From contig NW_004190416.2 in assembly GCF_000224145.3 (NCBI RefSeq), positions 420,415 through 484,414 on the forward strand: a stretch of DNA of 64,000 nt, read 5' to 3'. The position numbers and the translations under genes were made by a program. Of this stretch, positions 13,301 to 27,000 are shown piece by piece. Positions within the stretch are counted from its first letter, which is position 1. The number at the start of each line of letters is the position of its first letter. The notes under the pieces were generated by a model that saw only the letters and a program-made list of their open reading frames with translations, had not been told where the DNA came from and ran no database searches. Source of the DNA: Ciona intestinalis. Taxonomy: Eukaryota > Chordata > Ascidiacea > Phlebobranchia > Cionidae.

Positions 13301-16300
13301 AAGATTGATTGCCCAGTAAAACATATAAATATAGACTCCAAGCTTTTTAAAATACAGGGGAGGCAAGGGTAGTTAGATGTGCATTTCTGTGAAATAAATT
13401 TACAAAAGTTCATATGTTGTAACTTGTAAGCAGGCATGAAATGTATGGAAAGTAACACCCATGTTATTATCGCTGTTGTTGCCCCACCACACGAGGATGA
13501 ACACATTTTATGAGTGTTTATACAAATATCTCTATTTAATTAACACTTTACACTCAATGGACTATCAAAACAATATCCATGAATTGGTTACACCACAATT
13601 GTTTACATAAGAAAACATACAATATATATTTTGTTGGTAGTATTCCCTTATTTTAAATTGTAATTTTACAATATCTCAACAAAACAATAATTTAAATTGA
13701 TTTCTATTTTCGCGCACAGCAATTTACCACTACACAAGTTTTCTGTTGGTATGCCTATTTAAGTAACTATAACTAGTAATAAATAATGAATCTTTGCTAA
13801 AATATTATATTTTGTAAAATTTAAAACATAACTTTTTAAAAACTTACAGTCTCGCAAAAAGATTAAGAAAATTCAAGTGTGGCACATTCCTTTGAAAGTT
13901 TAAGAACCTTCAAATAAACCATATTTTAACACATGTATTCATTGTATTGCACAGAGAATGGCACCCCACCATATTAGATGTTGGACCCACCCTTGCCCCA
14001 TACACTGAGCTTAACTATAGATTCCATGCAGATGTGGAAGATACAAAGTTAAAGTAAGTTCCCTGATTTCTTACTTACAAATTAGCATATTATTGGTGCC
14101 ACACTGTAGCACAGCGGGCAAACTCCAGAAACACAAAAATAGACTTAGTTTTCTGAAAAAATAAGCTTTCTTGAACAAAAGCAATTTTCCTAAAACCTAC
14201 AATTCAGGAGATTAAATGTTCTGCACTGTGGTGTAGTTCTTATTTTATCAATTTAATGTTTTTTACACTACTACAATTCATGGTTAGGCAGTAGCTCAAA
14301 AGCAAGCATGAAGTGTATGAATCGGAACATGAGTGTTTTAACAACTGTTGTTGCACCACACGTGTACAAACACGATATTTATTCATTTATTTTGATAGTT
14401 GAACTAAACCATGCGAAACATGTATAATACTAACTGATTAAATCTGAAGAGTCTCGTTATACCAACTGTCGTTGCCCCCACGCGCAACGATCAACTTATT
14501 ACATTAGTTCTTTCATTCATTGACACTTAATTAAAACGTGTGTTTTTTGAAACAGAGACGAGCTAGAAATGCGATTCGCTGCAAGCAAAATGGCGATCGT
14601 ATCGTTGCTACGAACGTGGGACGGACTTTTCCACATCGTGAAATCAAGGGATATGATTGGTTCGCTCGTAAACGCAATTCGCATACCTTACAATAACATC
14701 AGAGTAAGTTATGATGTCATAATGGATGAGTAATGGCTTTGTTTGGATCATAATAAAAGGTTTTACTTAGTTGTAAATGGAACATTATGTGTATCCCTAT
14801 AATGTCGATATTAAGACTGTATTAATATAATAATATTATTAGTTTTTCCCGTTTATTCACTGTTGTTTTGTTCCCTTCTCTTAAATTTTTAATTAAATTG
14901 GGCTTTGCTATTAAAACCAGTGCAAAATGTTTGTGTTCATATTTAATTGGGGCTTAATTGTTGTGGTAAATGTAGTATGTTTGTATACAACTGTCAAATT
15001 TTAGTGAGAATCTTTTTTTTGTGTATCTAATGTAGTATAACTATTCTAAAGTATAAAAAACACAAGTTTAACTTAAAAGTAAAATTCAGTTTAGTTAGTT
15101 TCAATTATTGTAATGTATTTTTTATTATGTAATGTTTGTTAATTATTGTAATGTATTCTTATAAGTCTCAGATACTTTATAAAGTATACTAGTATAATTA
15201 TTAAAAGTTAATGAGTTAATTAGTTACGTAATGACTAATGAATGTAATATATTGTTTATTGCTTCTTGGCTGTTTGGACGAATTAACAATCGGATCATGT
15301 TTCATGAAAACAAATGGATGTAAAATTTCTGTGATTATTCCTAGTAATGGACGTAACAACATATGTTGTAAATGCTAGCACATTGTATGTCTGTATATTA
15401 TACATTGTATGGCTGAGTAGTTTTACGTAGAAAGCTATTTGTATATATTTAAACAGAAAGAAAGTGTATATTAAAAGAAAAAAAAGATACAAGTTATCTC
15501 TCTCTCTCTATATATATACACCTTATGCTAAAGTCACTGCTTGTACATTTTGTTTTGTTTATATATTAGTAGCTGAACATAAAATGCCAGTAGAAAATAT
15601 TAAACTAAGAAATACGCAAAATTATAGATTTAAAAAGTACATATTTTTTAAAAGCAATAGTTTAAATTTTAAGCAAAGTATTTTAATGACATTGTAGAGC
15701 CAACATAACCAAAGTAAATTTATTGCATTGTAGAGAGGAATATTCGCCGTTCTTTGTGATTTATTTTACTTCAATGAACCAACATGGACTGAAGATTTTG
15801 AAACAGCATTGAAAGCCGCAGGTTTCTAGAATCTCATACATTCTATTGGTTTCTATACTATAAGGGCATCTTAACCTAGAGATATCGAGTTCAAGGCCCG
15901 ATGCTGCTACTGTTGTGGATGTATGTGTCCTAGACAAGAAACTTAGAAAACATTACCCCAACCCAGTGGTCAATAATTGATTGTCCAAATAGTCAGCCAT
16001 ACATAAAGACAATCATTACATTTGTGGTAACTCATAAGCAGGCACGAGGTGTATGAAACAGAACACCTGTGTTATAACGACTTTCGTTGCCCCCACACGA
16101 CCATAAATAAGTTACATTCATTCATTCCCAATTTCTCATATTTTCTCATACCCGTCTATTCCAGCTCCTGGTAGTTTCCGTGACAACTGGCGACATTCTG
16201 AAGGTTTTGTTGTCGCTGAAACAAAGTCACTTCTCCCCGTTCATTCATCCTCGCGACCGGACCTCGTAAACTCACATCTAGCAATCCTGCTTTCTTCTTT

Positions 16301-18039
16301 TGTACAGAGCGGGCTACTGCAGGTGAGTGTGCCTGGATAGAGCGTTTTATTTTTGATAAACAAGACTACATATATTTTGTACTACAGTCATGGCATTGTA
16401 TATGCAACTGATTTTAAGTATTGTGACATTTTCATGCCACAAACAGTCAGGCTATAACTACATGAGACCAGACTGTATATAGGAGTATATCGCTGATAGC
16501 TGTCGAATTATAACATTGGTATCTTCCTATACACACGTACCTCATGCTCGCTGTCCAACACAATGTTCTGATAAAGAAGATATTGTTTTGTTGTAAACTT
16601 GGTAGCTCATTTTCCCCCTAAACGAAGAAATTGATCTTAGGGCTCCACTGGACTGTATATAGAACTGCATATAAGACTGTTATTAAATATAGTTTTTCTC
16701 TTTTCCAGGCATTAAGCAGTGTTGCCGTGTCCAGTGATGCGCAATCAGCGATATCTTCCACCATATTATTAGGATCATTGTTGCACTTGAATAGTCGATT
16801 GTTACCTCATAAAGATGTTTCCACCAATCAATGGTTGCTCCCGGATTTATTAAAAAATACCGGAACTAACTTGGAGGAGAATTTGTGAGTAAATATATTT
16901 CATTCATCCATAACGCAGCCTTAATGGGAACAAATTCATGAAAGTTTTATAATTGTTTAATTAAATTTTTATTTTTGTGATTGTTAACAATAAAAAAATT
17001 ATGAAATAAAATTCATGAAAACAGTTGTTTTTTCACATCACCTCTTATTTAAGTTTATTCCAATGTTTCATGTGGTATTCGGCAAGACAATATCAGGTTT
17101 TTTTTTAAATATTTCTTTACGACAAGATATATATACTCTCATGACAGACCTAATGCATTATTACAAAAGAATTAACTTAAAAATGCCCCAAAATATTTTA
17201 ATTGATTTTGACAAAACACTTTATTACAGAAGAATCAACTTAGCTGTGAAAAGGTTGGGTGAAGTCCATGCCATGTTAACAAGCCCCCCTAATACGTATA
17301 GTTTATATCTCAACCAACTTCAATACAATGTCAAGCAAACTAAGAGGTGAGATTGTGTTGGTGAATAGGGTGGTCTAACATGGGCTATAAGTGTAGCCAA
17401 GCCTGCTATAAAATTGTCTGCACTTCATTAATCAACAAACATAACATGACAGAGTATATATGCGTGCTTTGGAATAAGTTATAATACCTTTATGGTGACT
17501 TCTATTATTGGTGACTTATAAAAATCTGTTGTAATATTTATATAAAGAATCTTGGTTAACAGAATAAATTGGTGATATTACATTAATGAAAAGATAATAC
17601 TCAATAAAAGATAGTAACATGGTGAATTGCATAAAAAAAAAACTGTTTTTTCCGAATAAAAAGCGCCTATGTTTGTGATAATACCTACGCCCATATGTAC
17701 ACTGACTGTATTTTTTTATGTTTAAAATATTCCAAAACACTACATGAAATTCCTCTATCAAAAAATGTTTTTTGCCCTTTTGGTTATAATGTTCGATGAT
17801 CACACTACATCCAAAATCATCTGTTCCAAAATTTATCATAAAAACTTTTTCTCTTAATATTCCTTCATTTCTCCTCTTCCTCCAGGGAGCCATCCTCCCA
17901 ACCACGATCCCGCACATCCAGTGGAACATCCTTGGACACGACTCCAACGTCCTTCTCCCTCATCCGGAGAAATAGATCTTTGAACATCATCCGTGATCAT
18001 TCGGAGGAACTGACTCTTCTTGCTCTTAAAAACACAAAA
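10309..18039 (+). CDS. rictor: RICTOR exons 1-12: N-terminal helical-repeat block
   Basis: Exons: 10309 (or 10355)-10452, 11367-11428, 11690-11821, 12181-12383, 13023-13164, 13955-14053, 14556-14703, 15734-15821, 16165-16322, 16709-16884, 17230-17346 and 17886-18039. Phases agree at every junction. Together they give about residues 1-541, the armadillo/HEAT-like RICTOR_N region that packs on mTOR. Clear human-like stretches are LLQPWLVVRCNGILALINAV, LAPYTELNYR, RFAASKMAIVSLLRTW, NWRHSEGFVVAETKSLLP and RPDLVNSHLAILLSSF. Exon 12 carries a Ser/Thr/Arg-rich loop before HSEELTLLALKNTK. Confidence 0.94.
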
Positions 18040-21000
18040 GTGAGAGATTTTCGGGATTTAATTTTATTTTTCTTGGAATAAAGTAATGGAGATCAAATAA
18101 ACACAAAATTGGGAGGTTGTTGTGGATGGAAGAAAAACTGAAACACCAAAATAAAAATTGATAAAAACAGAGCCATAGGAGTACCAGAACCAGAGTATAT
18201 TGCATTCACCTAATTATTCAAAAGTTTCCCATGTTTGAAAAATGTGAGGGTTATGTACAAAATTTAGTGTAAAAAAATAATTTTTTTTAATACCGTATCG
18301 TTACCTTACCATACAACACAGGTGTTAACAACTAAAGAAAAAGAAGACTGGGATTGGGGATCTCTATGTTCCCTTCTCTTATCTCCACCATCCATCATCT
18401 TCCTGCAAAACCTAGGAGTAGATGAAACCGTCCGAAGATTCTTCAGGAGGTTGATCTACTTCTATCTTCCGTCGAGTAAATTGTTCTCGGCGATCGACCT
18501 CGCTCAAGATGGTGGGCACGACCATAACAGGTGAGGATTGTTTGTCGGTTGGTTCTGTTAAGCTTCGTGGCGGAGCTTTACCTTTGAGGAAAGTTATATT
18601 TTATATAGGTAAGGTCCTATGGCGCAGCATGGCGTAGGTTTTGGTCTAAAGTTGTTTTAACCCTACCAACATTGCATTTAGGCCAGAGTTGGCCCATTAC
18701 CCCAACATTGTATATGCACAGTCTATTCTATATGGGTGAGGTCCTACTGTGAGGCATACCATGGGACCTGAGATTTAGACCAGAGATGTATACTGACTTA
18801 GTATTCCCTTCTTTACATAACAATGCTTATTGTTTCAGAATATACGTGGTCACAGCGTGTCACATGGTTCAATTCCTTTCCAACTCCGACCAGGAGGGTC
18901 AACGATTGTTGCGCAATCTAGTAGAGGATATTCTCGCATTCTTACCAAAGGTTTGCTAAAAATATGTTAGTTGTAAAAGTCTGTGTTGTAATCTGTGTAT
19001 GTAATAGTATGCTTCAAACATGGGAAGCTTATTTTATACCAGACATACATATTGTATTCATACACCTCATGCTTGCTGTCAAGTTATAACATGGGTGTTT
19101 TCTTGGATTGGACACGGATTGTGTATTTATACGCGTTATGCTCACTGTTCAGTTTAAAAAACAGTTCTACATTTCAGCTATCAAATTGCATAACCTCTAA
19201 AATTGAATAACATATTTTAAGTTTTAATTATTAATGCCGGGCCCATAACCACAATGACCTTTAATAACCTTTTCAGACAAACACAGAAACTGGAGGTTAC
19301 AGCAGGTCAAATGGGTCACTTGGTGTCACATGTGCACGCGACTATTACCTCATATTGGGTTCATTGTCAGGTCATCGACACGGCGACAATATATTACAAC
19401 AATGCAAAGTTTATAAATAGTAAGTTTTTGACCAAAGTATTTATAAAGATAAGTTCTCATGTAATTATCAAGTAATTATATAACAAAGTTGAATATGACT
19501 TGGTGGTTTGGTGCTCGCCTTGTAACTTAAGGATACCGGGTTTAAGGCTTGGCGTTGGTACTGATAGGTGTATGTGTCCTTGGGCAACACACTTAACAAA
19601 CGTTGTTTACTCCAAAATTACTTTTTTGTGTTATGCCTATATTCTCTCATCCCAGGTCCTCAAGGGCCTCACCCATACTGAATAGAATAGTATATGCTTA
19701 TATTCTGTGTAGTGATACTTCTTACACCAATGTATTCTCAATGCGTAGTTACCTGGACCTAGCAAGTGAGACCACCCATGAGAGTTTGATCAAACTAATG
19801 ATATCCGGGCTTCGTTACAACCAAAACAACAACGCACGAGCAGTGCTAAGTAAAGTTCTTAAAACCTGTAACGAGGTATGTATCTTATTGTAGCTAATGT
19901 ATAAACTGTTACTACCATGCATTCTATGTTCTCTCCATCATGTACGATCTCACCAATATAGAATAGAATATAAAATGTTGCAGCCAGGTGTAATTAAACC
20001 AAAATCAGTTTTATTTATTTATAAGATACAGTAAATCTAAATCTTTTTAAAGTCTATTCCTACATTTATTTCATGCACCTATATTTCAACATCCTGTCAC
20101 TTTTTTCTATCTTTTTTATTCTGACATCACACACCAATTATCTAACCCTTTATGACATCACAGGCATCCCGATTATATGCTACCGGCTTTCTCAGAGTTT
20201 TACTTCGAACAAATTGCCCCGGGTTCCACCACTGGGGGTCAGAGTTGCTTACCACCCAACTATTCGACCGTAGTAACGAGGTAACAGCGGAAGCGATCGA
20301 CATACTCCACGAGGCGTGTTATGATAAGGTAAGTCAGAAGNAAAGCTTACCTTGTAGTTATAGTGGTGTTGTAGGTGGAGGCCATGACAGGTTAAACCGA
20401 GACTGCATGAAAGACATACATAAGTGACCTGGCTGTCCTGTGATGGGCCAACTCCGGCCTAAATCATAGTTTTTTTAACAAGGACCTGACCCTGTTACCT
20501 TTCCAAAATAAAATTTGCGTCATGGAATGGTCTAACTCTAGCCTAAATCCTAGATCTTCTTGCATGCCATGCACTCCTATAGGATAGATTTATAGAAATA
20601 AATTTTTATATGATCTTTATCTTATACATATATATATATGATATCTATTCCAGTAACAATACATAGTTTTGGCGTAATGCCAACCCTTGCCTAAACCAAA
20701 CCTGGAAAACTAAGCCTACATAAAATAATAGTAACATCGATTTTAATATAAATATATATGATATCTATCCAAGCAATACCTACGAGCAGTGGTCCGTTTA
20801 CGTCCGACACTCCTTCATCTTGGTGATCGTGGTTCGCTGCTCGTGTGTCGATTCATCTCAGATCCTAAAGGATTCGAATATCTTTCGCAGAACCATTACC
20901 TTACTAGGGAGCTTGGGAGGTAAAAATTATTCGATATAAAAATGTGAAATATGTTAAATGAATAAAATTGAAAACACACTTGCATGGACCATAGGCGTCG

Positions 21001-24000
21001 GAACATTAAGCATCCTGACGAAAACGGGGGGTGGCCAGATAGCAGTTATAGACGTATTATTACACAAGTAAATCGTCTTAAAAAAAAGTGTTTTAAAAAT
21101 GAATAAAAAATCACTTGCATAGACCTATTTACACAAGTTATCTATAGTAATGTGTAAAACTACATGCGTTGACCTATTACTACAAATAAACTGTCTTAAA
21201 AAGATTTGCAGACAATTCGTTTTATGATAAATGAAGTTTTTGTTAGGATTTTTTTTTCTAAAACTAGGTTGATAAGTTTTTAAAAAAGCCTTTGGAAACA
21301 CGTAGCAACAATTTATCTGGAAAAAGCTGTTCCCAATTAAACAGTTTTTATTTTACTTGCTTCCCATATCTAAATAAGTAAACCCCCAATCTCTACAGGT
21401 GGCGAAGTCAGTACAACGAGAAATATGTTCTCTATGTTGAAGAATTGCTGAAACTATCGCTGACGAGTTTCGAACGACCAAATAAGGAAGATGGGTTTGT
21501 ACGAAGAAGCGGTAACAGGTGAGAATAATTTCATTGCTCCTTTGTATAGTTTTTTAATTTCATGTAACTTTTAATTTATTTTCGTAACAGCTGAATTTTG
21601 AGTGATTTGATTGTTTTTTCATATCTTTTGATCACGATTTAAGCCATTTTGAGATGTTTATACTTTGGAAATATACGTATTTATAAATTGTGTTTAAGAA
21701 TTCTTTTAAAATAAATATGTTCTTTGAGTAGTAATAATTTTAAATTTTTTTGTAAAATGTTAAGTTTTATTTCATTAATAAAGGTTTTGTTTAAATCGTA
21801 GGAAATATCGTCAATCTGTGTTTCTACCCGCCCATTTATACGGGGAGTTATGTAAGCACGAGAAGGGGGCAAAGTTACTAGAGCGTGAAGGGGCGTGCAA
21901 GGATCTTACTGAAACGCTGAGTCAGCAAATTAAACTGCTTGGTCATACCCATGACTCGTCAAAATCACCGGAAACTGAGATGAATGGATGTGAGAATAAG
22001 TTGGCTGGTGAAGATGGGCAAATGTTGAAGCTGAAAAGTTGTTTGTGGGCTTTGGTGAGATTGCTTTGTTGATTAATGACTATATGCTGATACATTGGTT
22101 AGGCTCACTGTAGCTAAGATGATATTGGTTCAGAGCTTGAGGCAGCCACAGATTCACCATTGTGGGCATATGTGTCCTTGGGCAAGACACTTAATGGCAG
22201 TAGTAACCTATATAACTCGTAAGCGATGAAACAGAACAACCGTGTTTTAACGACTATCGTTGCCCGCCATGCGAGGATAAATAAGTTACATACGTGGTAA
22301 CTTGTAAGTGGGGAAGGGGTGTATGAAACAGAACACCTGTGTTATAACAACTATCGTTGCCCCGCCATGCGAGGGTAAACAATAAACATTCATCTTTTTA
22401 TGTCATTTATATTTATGGACTGTTATGTTTTTAAGTAACCAAACTATATGCACAATTATCTTTATTTTTAAACATTTCTGTCAAAAGATTAAAACCATCT
22501 TCATACATTTATTTATGGTATATTTCTATTCAAATGGTTAAGCTACAATCAACACTAAATACTCCACAGGCGCATATTGGTTCTACTGTGTGGGGGCTTG
22601 CATTGTTACGATCCAGTGGTGCGTTGCCCATCATATCAAAGTTAGCGTCTGAAACTGACAAGCCATCAATCAAAGGAACTTGCGTTTACTGTTTGAGTGC
22701 CGTCGCCCAAACTATACCTGGTGTAGAGGAGCTTAGATGTCTTGGTTGGGAGGTTAGTGCTGTTTTGTTGGAATTGTGAAATATTTTGAATTGAAACTAT
22801 TAACTAAACAATTAAACATGTTGTCATGTAAGTGTGTATAGTACTGTAGTGGATTTCCAATATATTTAAAGATTGTGTTGATATATGTTTCTCAATATAT
22901 AGTCAGTTTTATACAAAAGTACTCCGAATAAAAGCTACTTCCGCAGTAGTCAAACTTAAAAACTTTTTGCCTTTTGTATATAATAAGTTTAAATATAATT
23001 CTCATTTATTCTAAACCAAAGCTTGTTTATTTATCCACCATTCTACTCAATTATCCCACAGAGCGTTTCAACAAAGCCTAATAAATATAAGGGTGAGGTC
23101 TTCAGTGAGGCACACCTGAGACTTGGGGTGTAGGTATATTACCCCAACACCCAGGGTGCTACCATCTAGACCCCACTGAGGCAGTTTATAGACACACAAA
23201 AATAGAGATTCTATTCTATAATGGTGAGGTCTTTAGTGAGACACACCTGAGACCTGGGGTGTAGGTATATTACCCCAACACCCAGGGTGCTACCATCTAG
23301 ACCCCACTGAGGCAGTTTATAGACACACAATAATAGAGATTCTATTCTATAATGGTGAGGTCTTTAGTGAGACACACCTGAGACCTGGGGTGTAGGTATA
23401 TTACCCCAACACCCAGGGTGCTACCATCTAGACCCCACTGAGGCAGTTTATAGACAGACCAGAGTTGGCTCATACCGGAAATTAATTCCTACCAACCCAT
23501 TAACCCATGACCTTTTACCCCACAGAGCGTACTAACAATGGTGAACACCCTTGATGACCAAAGGGAAATCCCCGACACCCCCATTGTACCCGTAGTCACC
23601 CCACATTTGAAACGAAACCTGTCAATCAAAAAATCCACTTCAAGAGTTTCACAACGATCCAATGCTAGTAGTAACTCCAAGTCGAGCAGGTATTTGTGTA
23701 TAAATATATATCTCCACTAGTTTTTAACTCATATATCCCTACGTAAGTCTAAGTCAGCCAGGTATGTATATATATTAAATATTGATATGAGTTTCTAGTA
23801 TAAACAGATCACTCGTGTTATAACGACTGTCGTTGCCACGCCATGCAAGGATAAATAAGTTACATTCGCGGTAACTTGTAAGCGAGCACGAAGTGTATAA
23901 AACAGATCACCCGTGTTATAACGACTGTTGTTGCCCGCAATGCTAGGATAAATAAGTTACATACGCGGTAACTTGTAAGCGAGCACGAAGTGTATGAAAC

Positions 24001-27000
24001 AGATCACCCGTGTTTTAATGACTGTCGTTGCCCCGCCACAGGGAGATAAAAGATATTTTATGCATTTCATTGCCGCGTAATTAAATAATTTTATTAATTC
24101 CACCAGATTCAGCCCCGATGGAAGCATCAGTAACTTAAGCTTGACGACCTCTGACCTTTCACCTTCTTCCTCAGCCAATGAGGAGATCTTAAAACCGTGG
24201 TCACTCAGTCGGAACGAGTCATTGAAAAAAAGTAAATTGTTTTTTTGATGATTTTAGTAATTATTTCTTTGTGTGATATTTAAAGGGAACTCTTTAAACA
24301 GTAAAAAAAAGGTAACTTTTGAGTTTTTTGGTTTTAAATAAAAAACTTATCACCGGCATCATATATTTTTTACAAGCATTCAGTTTTTTGACATTGTTAA
24401 AATGTCGTTTTACTTTTAGTTGTAAACGTGGGGAACCTTAGTTTTCAACATTTATTTGAAACATCTTTATTTTACTCCAGAATCAAAGAAGAAGCCCTCC
24501 TCCCAAGATGATTATATTTTCATCACGACTCAAACCTCGGCAAGCGATTCAATCGCTAGTTCAGAACAAAGTGTTTCTGAGACTGGAGGTAAGGAGTAAA
24601 AAATAAAGGTTAAAACACTTGGATAAATAATATATAAGCAAGCAAGTAGGGATGTAGGGTAATGGGCAAACTCTGCCGTAAATCTCAGATCCATAGCTTG
24701 CCATTGCCTTTCACAATCTTCAGATTTTACCTATGTATTGTTTTTAACAATCAGGTTCTATGACATCACCATTGAGCAGTAAAACACCAAGTCCATCCAA
24801 TGACATCACCATGACATCATACGACTCATCATTTTCCTCGCTGAAGAAATCTGATTGGAAGAAACACGGAGCTCCCGTTGCCGTGGGTAACGGACCAAAA
24901 CCGAGGATGCGTGACCGATTTCTTGGTAAGTTTTCATGATGTCATCAGACTTATAATGTCATAGTTGTTAGTGATGTCATAGGTATTTATAATAGCGTAG
25001 ATCTATATTCTATTCTGTGTGGGTCAGGTCTTTGTTTTTCAAGAACCTTGATCTTAGGCCAGATTTGGTCAATTAATGATCAATATGGCATAGACATTTA
25101 CAATGTCACAATAACTTTTGATGTAATATCCTTTTTTTTTTACAGAATTCTTTACAAAGAAAAGTCGAAGCAAATCCCTCGCTTACGGATCATTGTTTGT
25201 AAGCATTGTGATGTCAGAATTGTATTTATATAACTGGCAATTTGGTCTTGTTAAATAAATGAAACAATAATTAAATTGTTTTTAACAACAAATAAGTGGT
25301 AACCCGTAAGCAGGCACGAGGTGTATGAAACAGAACACCCATGTTATAACTACTGTCGTTGCCCCGCCATGCGTGGATAATTAAGTTTAATTCGTTAATC
25401 AAAGTCAATTTAGTTGTAGAAGTTGTAAAAAGTTAACCATGGTTTGATTATGAGCAGATAATCGTATTATTACATCACACAGGGTATGAACCATAAGCAT
25501 CATGACGACTCATCTTCTGGTTATGTGTCGGATCACATAGCAACCAACGATCACCTAGCAACAGGAGATAACCATGACAACGACGACGTTGTAAAGGACC
25601 ATCCACCGTTAGCGCTAGGGAGCAGCGACCGCGCGATTGGTCGATTACACAGCTCCACTACGCTTACTTCATCTTCTAATGTTTCCATTGAAACGGTGAA
25701 AACTTCGGAAATCCGCAGTGATGACCAACATAAAAACGGCTCCAGGACATCCTTATGGAACACTAATAATTCAGGGCAAACTGGGTCAGCACTGGGGGAG
25801 CAAGAAAAGATGGTTTATGACGAAAAAACAATCGATAAATTTGATTCGCAACGCAGCAGGTCGTTGCCTGATATGTTGGAGTTATCTAAACCAACACTAG
25901 AGGCGCCAAGGACGTTAAATCTTGTTCGAAAACCGAAATTAAACGGAGAAATCCCTCAAGGTGTTGTGGCACCTGTACAGCCCCCTCAAGTCTTAGTTCA
26001 CGCAGATACATTGGAATTAAAGTCACCCACTGCTTGCATGCCTCAGTATGTTAAAGTGGAAACCAAAACCTGCAATGTGGTGGAGAATAAAACAAACTTG
26101 CTCACCAGTGATGCGAGTGAGAAAAGTGAGTTCGCTTTCAGCAGGTTACGTGGCAACACTCAGATATCGCAAGATTCCGGAATCGTTGATTCAACTTCCC
26201 CATCGAGGAATCTGGAGCGTTGTGATGTCATAGTAGTGGATAGTGATGAAACAATGAGTGAATTAGAACCAGGATGGAAGTTAACAAAACCAAAAGGTCG
26301 GTTTAATTATATTTGGTTGTATTTAACGGGTGTAAAAAAAAACAGGAACAGCCAAGTATATTGCATTCACCACATTAATTAGTTAGGTTCCCTATGTTTG
26401 ATGAGTGTAACTGTATTTTAACAATGTCACCCCAGATCTTACCCTGCTGTTATGTGTCTATAGAAACAAGCAGAGCCAAAGTATATTGCATTCACCATGT
26501 TAATCAAGGAGGTTCACAAATGTAATTGTATTTTAACAATGTTACCTCAGATTTCACCACAAAAATGTGATGCCTATGCTCTTATGTTGGGCTTCAATAT
26601 GTTGTAATTTATTCTTTATTTATTGTTTTTTACTAATGTTTTATTAAAAGCTGGTAATATTATTTCAATATTATTGTTGTAACATCATAGGTATCACAGC
26701 CGCCCGTGCTTTACGAAATAGAACCGACAGTCTTACCAGGTTAGCACTTCTGTAACTTTGTGAAAGTACATTTTTATGTTGTGTATGGCTGATAATTTGG
26801 ACAACCCATTAGTGACCACTGGGTTGAAGCAATTGTCTTTAGGCGCACAAAGACATATGATATACGCCCACAATGGTAGCAGTATCGTGCCTCTAGGGCC
26901 AGTTATTCTTTAGTTCTGATGCAATCACCTAACTACTAAACCATTTGTGTAAAAGATTTTTTTTTCGTCTTTACCAAAGTGAGAAAGTTCTGTTTAAAAC

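Noticed and set aside
23085..23470. Possible CRISPR-like array
   Set aside because: The units are contiguous 131-bp tandem repeats without unique spacers, in a eukaryotic intron. The 71-bp, 37-bp and 20-bp arrays were rejected for the same reason.
25551..25763. Minus-strand open frame opposite RICTOR exon 27
   Set aside because: Antisense shadow of a long coding exon with no independent support.
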